Shown one piece after another: positions 1 to 7,264 of a stretch of DNA of 32,840 nt. The position numbers and the translations under genes were made by a program. The notes under the pieces were generated by a model. The model did no database searches. It had not been told where the DNA came from and saw nothing but the letters and a program-made list of their open reading frames with translations. Every line of letters starts with the position of its first letter. The stretch's first letter is position 1. The stretch spans positions 1-32,840 of the forward strand of contig JAKQKX010000088.1 in assembly GCA_029560465.1 (NCBI GenBank), in the 5' to 3' direction. This stretch comes from Candidatus Omnitrophota bacterium (GTDB lineage Bacteria > Omnitrophota > Gorgyraeia > Zapsychrales > JANLHA01).

Positions 1-505
1 GGGCCAGGTCTCCCCAGTGCCCCGCCTTCCGTCCCTGGTATTCGGTTCCCAAAGCATGCGCACAATCTTCAATAATAGGAACACCCAATTTTTTAAATTG
101 CTCAACCGGGGCTGGATACCCAAACATATGAGGCACAATGATGGCTTGTGTGCGGGCATTTATCTTCTTTTGGGTATCGGTGACGGATAAATTGTATGTG
201 TCCGGATCTACGTCACACAAAACCGGCTTGGCTCGGCAGTATAGAATCGCGTTCAAAACAGAGCGGCACGTGTAGCTTGGGATAATAATTTCACCCCCGG
301 GTTTGATGTCGAGGCCAAGAAGCGCTAAATGAAGGGCCAAGGTTCCGGTAGAAGTCGCCACCGCGCCTGAAGAACCAATGTAGGCCGCCACCTCGTCTTC
401 AAAACGATGAACTTCCGGTCCTTCCGCAATATAATTGGAAGTTAGGGTTTTCAGGACGGCTTTTTTTTCCTCCTGCCCCAGTGTCGGTCGTGAATGTTCG
501 ATCAT
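1..505 (-). CDS. DegT/DnrJ/EryC1/StrS-family sugar aminotransferase, C-terminus cut off by window edge
   Basis: Reading leftwards from the ATG at 505 gives 168 codons without a stop before the window ends. The translation begins MIEHSRPTLGQEEKKAV and contains the family's N-terminal hallmarks: the GTxALHLAL segment, the 'IIIPSYTCRS' strand, a 'DVDPDTYNLS' turn, 'IIVPHMFGYPAP' and 'IIEDCAHALG', the last being the region that contacts pyridoxal phosphate. The catalytic lysine would lie beyond the edge. Family members are PLP-dependent aminotransferases that make amino sugars for surface polysaccharides, normally about 370-400 residues, so less than half is visible. This agrees with the glycan genes further right, although a long gap separates them. 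The exact sugar substrate cannot be told. No strong Shine-Dalgarno sequence precedes the start. Confidence 0.88.
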   Translation of the reverse strand, partial: MIEHSRPTLGQEEKKAVLKTLTSNYIAEGPEVHRFEDEVAAYIGSSGAVATSTGTLALHLALLGLDIKPGGEIIIPSYTCRSVLNAILYCRAKPVLCDVDPDTYNLSVTDTQKKINARTQAIIVPHMFGYPAPVEQFKKLGVPIIEDCAHALGTEYQGRKAGHWGDLA

Positions 506-922
506 ACTCGGCCCTGCTTCATTTAGCTATCAATGATATTTTGATTAATATAACATAGAATTAATTTATAGCTAGAGTTTATAATGTCTTAATTATTATA
601 TAACTAAGCTTAAAAGCTTTATACTGATTTATTGATCGCCCCAACACGGGGGAACACCTGTTGGGCCTGCCTGTATTATCTTAAAGTTATCGCCTGAAAT
701 GTCAAGAAAATAGTTCTAATTTGGAAGTATTTTAAGCCTAATGATACTACATCATTAGGAGTATTTTTTTAAATTTTTTGATTGCCCAACGGTTTTATCT
801 TATGCTTTCAGGCTGACAGGGAAATAAAAAATGATTTTGATTAGCTGATTGTTTTTCCATGTTATAATAAACCCAAAATTAACCGAAAATTCAGAAAAAA
901 CATAATAAAAGGATTAATATCT
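506..922. other. AT-rich divergent intergenic region
   Basis: This 417-base stretch separates the leftward aminotransferase gene from the rightward gene at 923 and should hold both promoters. It is strongly AT-rich. A TATAAT hexamer lies at 863-868, 55 bases before the ATG at 923, with only a poor -35 match (TTGATT at 837-842, spacing too long). A short inverted repeat, CCCAACA at 640-646 and TGTTGGG at 659-665, stands in an otherwise AT-rich setting; it has no T-run on either side and so is not a convincing terminator. I see no coding frame, RNA gene or repeat family here. Confidence 0.5.
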
Positions 923-1678
923 ATGGCTAAGAAATATTTTGAGAATAAATCTGTTTTAACCTATGGCGTTATCGGGATCCTTTCTGGCTGCTTGTTCTTT
1001 TTTATCGGACACACAATCGGCTTACGTCAAACCACCCCGGTCATTGCTGGAGAATGGCTTCTAAAATCCTATGACTCAAGAGGCATACCGGTAGGTAAAA
1101 GCGCTGTGATTACGATCACGCAAGACTCCGGGCACCGGGTTTCTTTAGCCGAGGGAACGCGGATATACGAAGGGCAGATCAACAAGAATAATTTACACCT
1201 TGTTGCTCCTTGCCCTAATACCCAGGGCTGCGATTCCACGGAAGTTCAGGGCGTCATGTCAGGGAAAGTTTTAAGTGGAACGTGGAAAGATCTTAAAGGG
1301 GATAAAATCGTGAATACCGGGCGTTGGCTTGCCGAAAAGAATGACGAAACTCTCAAGAAATGCGGCGTTAATGGTTCAAGCATCCCCGACATTAATGGCA
1401 ATTGGGCATTTAAGATTTTTAATAAAGAGGGCCTGGCAGAAGAACGGACAATTATTATTTTTCAGGAAGGGCAACGGATCACGATCCGGGAGCAGGAAGA
1501 AGAATTTAAGGGATATATTAATGATAACGAAATTTTCGCCTATTCTGTTGTGGCTGATAAAAATGAAATCGTAGAAATTGAAGGGAAAGTTTCCGGGGAC
1601 ACTATTCTGGGAGAATGGAAAGTTCAAGTCGGAAAAACCCTTGCTGAAGAAGGAACCTGGGAAGCCCGGAGAAAATAA
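923..1678 (+). CDS. Membrane-anchored protein with two tandem copies of a beta-rich domain, function unknown
   Basis: The 251-residue product has a short basic N-terminus, one hydrophobic segment at about residues 13-34 and then a long polar region, so it is probably anchored in the inner membrane with the bulk outside the cytoplasm. The polar part is an internal duplication. Copy one starts at 'AGEWLLKSYDSRG' and ends 'TGRWLAEKN'; copy two starts at 'NGNWAFKIFNKEG' and ends 'EGTWEARRK'. Both have the order GxW...ITI...YxGxI...GxVSGxxxxGxWK...G.W, as in small beta-barrel (lipocalin-like) domains of about 95 residues. Copy one has a pair of cysteines (C..GC) missing from copy two. An AAAGGA Shine-Dalgarno sequence lies at 908-913. 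I do not recognise a named family. Confidence 0.8.
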   Translation: MAKKYFENKSVLTYGVIGILSGCLFFFIGHTIGLRQTTPVIAGEWLLKSYDSRGIPVGKSAVITITQDSGHRVSLAEGTRIYEGQINKNNLHLVAPCPNTQGCDSTEVQGVMSGKVLSGTWKDLKGDKIVNTGRWLAEKNDETLKKCGVNGSSIPDINGNWAFKIFNKEGLAEERTIIIFQEGQRITIREQEEEFKGYINDNEIFAYSVVADKNEIVEIEGKVSGDTILGEWKVQVGKTLAEEGTWEARRK

Positions 1679-1690
1679 GCATTTTCTCCG
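1667..1690. repeat. Perfect 10-bp hairpin spanning the stop codon of the gene at 923-1678
   Basis: CGGAGAAAAT at 1667-1676 is followed by the four-base loop AAGC and its exact reverse complement at 1681-1690. The TAA stop (1676-1678) straddles the stem and loop. No T-run follows on either strand, so it is not a classical intrinsic terminator; it could protect the 3' end of the mRNA or end transcription weakly between the convergent genes. Confidence 0.5.
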
Positions 1691-1764
1691 AAACGACGGG
1701 ACTTGGGGGCATATAAGCCTTGAACATGCTTAGGATATCTTTTTGAAAACAGGGCCTCTTTGAG

Positions 1765-3429
1765 TTATTTTATCGCTATGCCCAACAACATCGGATTGAG
1801 AAGAAGCGCTAGCCCCAAGAGGATCATGATGATCCCGCCGATGAATTTCATGATTTCCACCTGCCGCTGGGTAACATGCGTGGCTTTAAAGGTGTGAATA
1901 ATCACGAAGACAATGACCGCCAAAGGAAGGACGTAAACGATATTGTAATAAATTAAATACAGATAATACTGGGCAGTTTTTTCAAGCCCTTTGCCTGTCA
2001 AAATCCCGGTATAAATAATAGGGAACCCCGCCGTACAAAGCAATTCGATTAATGAAGAGAATACCGCAAGGCTGATCGCCGAGCCCAAAAGGACAAGCAA
2101 AGATCCCTTCTCAATACGTGAACGCAAATCTCGCATTTTCTTAAACAAGGGCCCCTTGTGCTGTTCTTGTATCGTGAGGCTGACTCCTTTTTTAAAGAAT
2201 AAAATCTCTTTACAATTGATCGTCCCGGCGATTAAAGCGATCACCGCCAGGGTCATCCTTAACGGCGTCACAAATCCCATGTATTTAAAAACATTTAGCC
2301 ACGCCGCCATAAACAAAAAGTAAAACAGGAAGACCACGAACACAAAGCAGAATCCCACCAGATAAAGCCTTTGACGGGTGCTGGAGGTTGAAACCAATAA
2401 GCCCAAAAGACAGGTCAGGACAAACATGTTACAGGGGTTAAATCCGTCGACTAACCCAATGAACAAGGTAAAAAGCGGCAAAGGCATGGAGTAGCCACTT
2501 TTTTCAATTAAGTCCGGGGGTATTTTGCCTGCGAAGATAAAAAACAAGATCAAGCCCAAGACAGCGCCAATGACCATAACGCTATCTTTAACTTTTACCC
2601 CCAAACGGAATCTCACTTTTATCCCGGTCGAAGTTTGAGTTATTTCAAAGAGGGTGAAAAGAATCCCAAGGAACAACAAGAAGACAAAAATCCCGGCAAG
2701 AATCCTGGAAATATCTTCCCCTCGGCTCCTCTGCGCAGATAAAGGCGCGCCGTTCCATTGCACAACCCAACCACCGATCTTAACGGCGTGCTCAAAATCA
2801 ATCTCGCCCTGAGAGATTTCAAAAGGCACGGCATCGATCGTTTTGAATTTCATGCCTTGTAAAGACTCGGAAATATCCGGCCCCATCACAATCCGATGCA
2901 AAACCCGAGTTTCTCCGTTCGGGGCGCTCTCCGGCATAAGAAGTCGGTTCTTCGTCCAAATATTAACCCGGCCTGGCAGCCGATTAAGATCCAATTCTTC
3001 AAATGCTTTGCTTGAACCGTCAGGCAGAGCGCAATGCGAGACGCCTTGACCTTTAATAATCTGGTTTACGGCCTTGAGCACTTCAATCCGTCCTATCGCT
3101 GTCCGTTTCTCCCCCCAGATCAAAAAAGGAACGCCCGGGCGTCGGCCTGGAATATAATTCTCAAAATACTGATCTTTAACCCCCGTGTTTTCCTGCTGGG
3201 TCTTGTAAATTTCGTATTCTAGAATGACCAAATCGGGATTGTTAGCTGTCGCTTCCGTAAAAAGCGACGGGTCAGTTATGGCGCAATTGCTGCAGCCGTT
3301 CCCGGTAATATAGACAACGCAAAACGTTTTGTTCCCCGACTCTTGAGCTTGGGCATTCCCTCCGGCCAGCAGAAGCATCGTCAGGAAGGTCAAAACATAT
3401 AATTTAAAAGAATATCTTATTTTAAACAT
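1765..3429 (-). CDS. Exported thioredoxin-like domain fused to a DsbD/CcdA-like transmembrane domain
   Basis: The 554-residue product starts with a signal peptide or anchor (residues about 8-29, ending AQAQ). A thioredoxin-like domain follows, with the motif GNGCSNCAI; the cysteine pair is residues 46 and 49. A periplasmic stretch leads to a helix at about 241-263, and from about 283 to the C-terminus there are several membrane helices. These include 'GFNPC' (Cys333) and 'LLCTAGFP' (Cys465), matching the two membrane cysteines of the CcdA/DsbD core that passes electrons from cytoplasmic thioredoxin across the inner membrane. The inferred role is delivery of reductant to the periplasm through the fused N-terminal CxxC domain. 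E. coli DsbD has its thioredoxin domain at the C-terminus, so the order here is different. It lies 46 bp downstream of the histidine kinase gene on the same strand. Named target unknown. Confidence 0.82.
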   Translation of the reverse strand: MFKIRYSFKLYVLTFLTMLLLAGGNAQAQESGNKTFCVVYITGNGCSNCAITDPSLFTEATANNPDLVILEYEIYKTQQENTGVKDQYFENYIPGRRPGVPFLIWGEKRTAIGRIEVLKAVNQIIKGQGVSHCALPDGSSKAFEELDLNRLPGRVNIWTKNRLLMPESAPNGETRVLHRIVMGPDISESLQGMKFKTIDAVPFEISQGEIDFEHAVKIGGWVVQWNGAPLSAQRSRGEDISRILAGIFVFLLFLGILFTLFEITQTSTGIKVRFRLGVKVKDSVMVIGAVLGLILFFIFAGKIPPDLIEKSGYSMPLPLFTLFIGLVDGFNPCNMFVLTCLLGLLVSTSSTRQRLYLVGFCFVFVVFLFYFLFMAAWLNVFKYMGFVTPLRMTLAVIALIAGTINCKEILFFKKGVSLTIQEQHKGPLFKKMRDLRSRIEKGSLLVLLGSAISLAVFSSLIELLCTAGFPIIYTGILTGKGLEKTAQYYLYLIYYNIVYVLPLAVIVFVIIHTFKATHVTQRQVEIMKFIGGIIMILLGLALLLNPMLLGIAIK

Positions 3430-3475
3430 TTTTTCCCATTTACAAAAAATTTTAAAGTAGTGGATGTCAAACGTT

Positions 3476-5671
3476 TCAGAGATTCAAGTCAGGCGTTTTC
3501 TGAAGTTCAGACTTTATGATCCTCGCGAGCTTATCGAGAGTATAAGGTTTTTTAAGATACGCGCCCGCCCCTAAATTCTGTAATTCCCGGACACGCTGCG
3601 TTTCCGAATAACCGCTGGCAACGACCGCTTTTTGATGAGGATGTTGTTTAATAATTTTTTTATAACATTCCAGGCCATCCATCCCCGGCGCCATGATCAT
3701 ATCCAATAAAAGTATATCCACTGAGTTATTTCTCATATATTCAACGGCGGCTTCTCCACTTTCGACAGTCGTGACTGAATATCCCAAAAACGTCAACATT
3801 TGAGAAGCGACATTGCGTTGTTCCGGGACATCATCAATGACCAGGACCGTTTCACCCTGCCCACGATAATCATCCAAAGAAAAAGGTTGATGTTCCGGCA
3901 TCTGAAACTCATAAGAAACTGGAAAGAAAATGGTAAAAATTGTCCCCTGCCCTTCCTTACTTACAAGATCAATAAAGCCGTTATGGTCTTTAACCGTGCC
4001 CCAGACAACAGCCAGCCCAAGCCCTGTCCCGCTGCGTCCCATCATTTTTTTGGTGTAAAAAGGCTCAAAAATCCTTTTATAGTCTTCCATCGAAACCCCG
4101 ACCCCGGTATCCTCCACCGAAAGGCTGACATAATCCCCTTCGGGGATGCGTTCGTAACTGTTAAACGAGCGGTCGACGTGGCGATTTTCCGTCATGACTA
4201 AAATGTGTCCTTTTTTAGGGATAGCTTCAGCGGCATTCGAAACCAAGTTCATGATTGTTTTGAAAATATGCACCCGTGAGCCCTGCATATTAAAAAGCTC
4301 TTCATCAATCTGGAGCGTGAATTGAATATCCGGATGATAAGATTTAAGTTGGCCGAATTCAGGGCTCCGCCAATATTCACGGATAATATTATTTAAATTC
4401 ACAACTTCTCGTTTAGAAACGCCTCTTCGGGCCAAAGTTAAAAGATCTTGAACAATCTCCGCCGCCTTTTGCCCGGATTCCTTAATGATCTCAATAGATT
4501 GACGCAGGGGATTGTCTTCTGCCAGTTCCATGAGCAACAAGTCAGGATACCCCACAATGCCCGCCAGGATGTTATTTAAATCATGCGCGACTCCCCCCGC
4601 AAGCGTGCCGAGAGCTTCCATTTTTTCGGACCTTTGAAGTTGTTCGGCCAATTTTTTGTTTTCACGTTCTGCTTTTCTGCGGTCAGTCATATCATTCGCT
4701 ATAACAATGGCTCCTACAATTTGCCCCTTAGAATCACGGTACGGAGAATAGAGGACATCAAAGAACACTTCTTCTTTGGCACCTTGCAGGCAGACCGTGT
4801 CCGTAAAAACCCGCCCTTCAATAGCGACCTGAATCCCTTTAAAAATATCAGGGTAATTTTTTGAGAATTCTTGAATAGATTTACCGACGAGCCCTCCTGG
4901 AGATTGTCCTAACGTTTCCAAAGACTTCCCTTCAGCAAGCGTAAAAATGCCGTTTTTATCGATACAAAATATAATCGGCAATGAATTCGTGACAATTGTC
5001 CTGAAAATCTCTTCACTTCTTTGCAGGGCTGTCAAGGCGCATTCCCGTTCTTCACTTTCTTTTTTGAGAAGTCTGTGGGCCTCTTCAAGTTTGATATTTT
5101 GAATAACCACTTGGTTCTCAGTGTAGCGGGACGCGATCCTGTAATAAAAAGAATAGGACGACAGAAAAGCGAAAAAAATAATATAATTAAGGAAACGAAT
5201 TCTCTGAAGAAATTCCGGGGCAATCGGGATTAAATATTGGCCGGCCGCCATAAAATCAAGAAAAATATACGTGGCGCACAAAAACATGGTCAGACAAATG
5301 CGAGCGCGAGAATTGAGCGTCGGGTGAAAAAACAATAACGGGCCCATGCAAATAATATAAATGTAAAACCCGCTGTCCCAACCGGCAAAAATAACGCTGA
5401 AGGTAGCGTGAGTTATGACTTCGGCCATAAAAAGAATCAACGCGAATTTTACCTGTCCTTTACGGCACAAGAAAAAACACAGGATAAAAACAGAACAACT
5501 GATAAGATTAAAAAAAGACATGAACTCAACATGAATGTAGCTAAATATAAAGAAAAAAATCAAATGGGTTAAGAAAGCCAGGATGGACGAGTAATATACT
5601 ACGGTATAAAGATGAAACCAGAGGAAAGGAATTTCAGCTTTGCGGAATATTTTCTCGGATAAAGAATTCAT
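3476..5671 (-). CDS. Hybrid sensor histidine kinase (7TM-like sensor, PAS, HisKA, HATPase, receiver)
   Basis: The 731-residue protein has about six hydrophobic segments within residues 15-178, a coiled coil at about 185-218, and a PAS domain at about 219-332 ending in a PAC-like 'DMTDRRKAE'. The HisKA dimerisation domain has the phospho-acceptor His363 in 'GGVAHDLNNIL'. An HATPase domain follows with the N-box Asn475 in 'IMNLVSNAAEAI', 'DTGVG' at 521-525 and 'GTGLGLAVV' at about 548. A C-terminal receiver domain (about 607-722) has the acidic pair in 'VIDD', the phospho-acceptor Asp657 in 'LLLDM' and Lys708 in 'KKP'. All catalytic residues are present. No output domain and no partner response regulator is seen nearby, so phosphotransfer to a distant protein is likely. 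The signal sensed is unknown. The start has only a weak ribosome site. Confidence 0.93.
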   Translation of the reverse strand: MNSLSEKIFRKAEIPFLWFHLYTVVYYSSILAFLTHLIFFFIFSYIHVEFMSFFNLISCSVFILCFFLCRKGQVKFALILFMAEVITHATFSVIFAGWDSGFYIYIICMGPLLFFHPTLNSRARICLTMFLCATYIFLDFMAAGQYLIPIAPEFLQRIRFLNYIIFFAFLSSYSFYYRIASRYTENQVVIQNIKLEEAHRLLKKESEERECALTALQRSEEIFRTIVTNSLPIIFCIDKNGIFTLAEGKSLETLGQSPGGLVGKSIQEFSKNYPDIFKGIQVAIEGRVFTDTVCLQGAKEEVFFDVLYSPYRDSKGQIVGAIVIANDMTDRRKAERENKKLAEQLQRSEKMEALGTLAGGVAHDLNNILAGIVGYPDLLLMELAEDNPLRQSIEIIKESGQKAAEIVQDLLTLARRGVSKREVVNLNNIIREYWRSPEFGQLKSYHPDIQFTLQIDEELFNMQGSRVHIFKTIMNLVSNAAEAIPKKGHILVMTENRHVDRSFNSYERIPEGDYVSLSVEDTGVGVSMEDYKRIFEPFYTKKMMGRSGTGLGLAVVWGTVKDHNGFIDLVSKEGQGTIFTIFFPVSYEFQMPEHQPFSLDDYRGQGETVLVIDDVPEQRNVASQMLTFLGYSVTTVESGEAAVEYMRNNSVDILLLDMIMAPGMDGLECYKKIIKQHPHQKAVVASGYSETQRVRELQNLGAGAYLKKPYTLDKLARIIKSELQKTPDLNL

Positions 5672-5902
5672 GCCGTTTAAAAAAAACCGCCTTCGGGAAG
5701 AAATTTTACCATAGATATTATTTCGAACCAGATGATCTACAAATATATTTATTATAATATTTTTTCAAAATTTATAATAAGAAATTACTAAAAATATAGT
5801 GGGACTTTAGAAATAAGATAACCAGATAAATTCGTGTTAAATATCATTGCCGTCCAAATTAGACGCGTGTATCCGCTCGGGCAGGTTTCCAAAGGCCAAA
5901 CA

Positions 5903-6214
5903 TTATAAATTTTTATGGAAAAACTGCATGATATGAATAATCAAGATGCTACATCCGATCCCAATCCGGAAACTTTTAGTCCATTGTTCGCGGATATGGC
6001 ATAGCCGGTGTCGGAAAACATCGTGTAATCCTTCTATGAGCAGAAATAAGCCAAATAGGATAGCCACAATATCAATAGTGATGGGATCAAGATAACTGCA
6101 GGCGTTTGTGGATATGTTGGCGCGGCTTTGGATCAAAAACGCGCCGGCAGAACACGCGATGGAGAAAATAAATGTTAATTGAAGAGTCTTCTTGAGATTA
6201 TTTTCTTCTGGCAT
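5903..6214 (-). CDS. Small three-helix membrane protein, function unknown
   Basis: The 103-residue product MPEENNLKKTLQL... has three hydrophobic segments: about residues 8-26, 40-60 and 76-95, with short polar connections. The longer frame could begin at a TTG at 6232, but that codon overlaps the Shine-Dalgarno sequence itself. AAGGAGGG lies just upstream of the ATG at 6214, so I place the start there. Two TATAAT hexamers on the same strand lie upstream (6341-6346 and 6316-6321) and could belong to its promoter, though neither has a good -35 box. It faces the same way as its neighbours, with more than 200 bp on each side, so it is probably a single-gene unit. No family recognised. Confidence 0.68.
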   Translation of the reverse strand: MPEENNLKKTLQLTFIFSIACSAGAFLIQSRANISTNACSYLDPITIDIVAILFGLFLLIEGLHDVFRHRLCHIREQWTKSFRIGIGCSILIIHIMQFFHKNL

Positions 6215-6429
6215 AAAAGCCCTCCTTTTCAATGTCCCATAAAATTCATGATGTTAAATTTCTGGAAATGGGCCGCCCTCTCGGGAGAACAAAAGCAACA
6301 AACTCACGCAAGGGTATTATAAGGATTTAAAAGATAGGCGATTATACCTTATTTGCAATAAGAAATAAAGGGATGAACCTGAAAAGATATTTGAGCAAAC
6401 AGTGGCCTGAAACGGTTTTGCGACCCGGA

Positions 6430-7053
6430 TTAACCGCGCTGTCTTTTCCTGACACCGAACCCGGACAATAGGCTAAAGAATGTCAAGGCCAGCGTCGAAG
6501 GTTCAGGCACAGTCGGAGAGGTTTCAATTTTCAACCAGGCGCCTTTGTTCCAATAATGGCAGTCGGCATCCAGGCCTAACCCAAAAGTCCCATTAGCTAG
6601 GAAAGTGGTTAATACGGCCAAATCCGCATCATTGAATGTGTAGAGGTAGTCTTCTGAAGGGCCTGGACTATCTTGAGTATCGGTGTAGGTGTCTAAATGC
6701 CAGTAATCAATATTGTGGTTGTTTGCGTAGAATTTAACGGCGTTACCAACTCCTTGTCCATCATAATAAGTATGAACTCCTAAGGGAGCCTCATTCAGGA
6801 GGCCAATAAAAAGATGGTCATTGGCTTCAGTGGTCCAGTTGTTGATGTCATCAATAAAGAAGCTGGCCCCTGTAATATGTTCATTCGCAGGGATATTCCA
6901 ATTAATGCCCCACAAATGATAATAGTAATGATCTAAATCATTAAAATTTGAAGGATTTGGCACAAAAGTAAAAATAGAACTGGCGTCGGCAGGCATAACA
7001 ACCATAACTTGAGCAAAAATTAATAAAATTATACAAAAAATAAATTTTTTCAT
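6430..7053 (-). CDS. Secreted PEP-CTERM sorting-signal protein
   Basis: The 207-residue protein has a cleavable signal peptide (MKKFIFCIILLIFAQ..., cleavage near residue 25 after 'ADA'). It ends in a classical PEP-CTERM tail: VPEPSTLAL, a hydrophobic helix, and the basic end GVRKRQRG. By family knowledge such proteins are exported by Sec and processed by an exosortase (EpsH/XrtA type), usually in bacteria that make an extracellular polysaccharide; no exosortase gene is in the window. The mature part is rich in Asn, Asp, Tyr and Trp and has no recognised enzyme motif, so a structural or matrix role is possible. A GGGAGGT Shine-Dalgarno sequence precedes the ATG. A sigma54-like promoter lies just upstream (7082-7097). 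Confidence 0.9.
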   Translation of the reverse strand: MKKFIFCIILLIFAQVMVVMPADASSIFTFVPNPSNFNDLDHYYYHLWGINWNIPANEHITGASFFIDDINNWTTEANDHLFIGLLNEAPLGVHTYYDGQGVGNAVKFYANNHNIDYWHLDTYTDTQDSPGPSEDYLYTFNDADLAVLTTFLANGTFGLGLDADCHYWNKGAWLKIETSPTVPEPSTLALTFFSLLSGFGVRKRQRG

Positions 7054-7081
7054 AATAGACCTCCCTTTTTTAATTTAGAAA

Positions 7082-7097
7082 GCAAGAATTATACCAA
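7082..7097 (-). promoter_or_regulatory. Candidate sigma54 (-24/-12) promoter of the PEP-CTERM gene
   Basis: On the minus strand the sequence reads TTGGTATAATTCTTGCT. It keeps the invariant GG (7095-7094), exactly ten bases, then GC (7083-7082), with the TTGCT element of the sigma54 -12 box. The -24 box is TTGGTAT and not the ideal TGGCAC. The -12 element is 29 bases from the ATG at 7053. A TATAAT hexamer is embedded in the same site (7088-7093), so a sigma70 promoter with a poor -35 box is the alternative. Confidence 0.4.
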
Positions 7098-7264
7098 AAT
7101 AATGATAGAGGATTTTTAGAAAATTCCTTCAATTTATGACTATTCCTATCCTGTTACAAACTAAATATGTTTAAAAATGTCTATATTGTCTAGTTTTTGC
7201 ATCAACATAAAACACAGGGCTGGGAGTTGTTTTTGTGTTCGCAGCTCTCCTGATGCCGGCATGA

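Noticed and set aside
640-665. CCCAACA/TGTTGGG inverted repeat
   Set aside because: Too short with a 12-base loop, and no T-run on either strand; no function can be supported.
7254-7263. ATGCCGGCAT palindrome after the OLD-like gene
   Set aside because: Ten bases without a loop or T-run; occurs by chance and cannot form a terminator.
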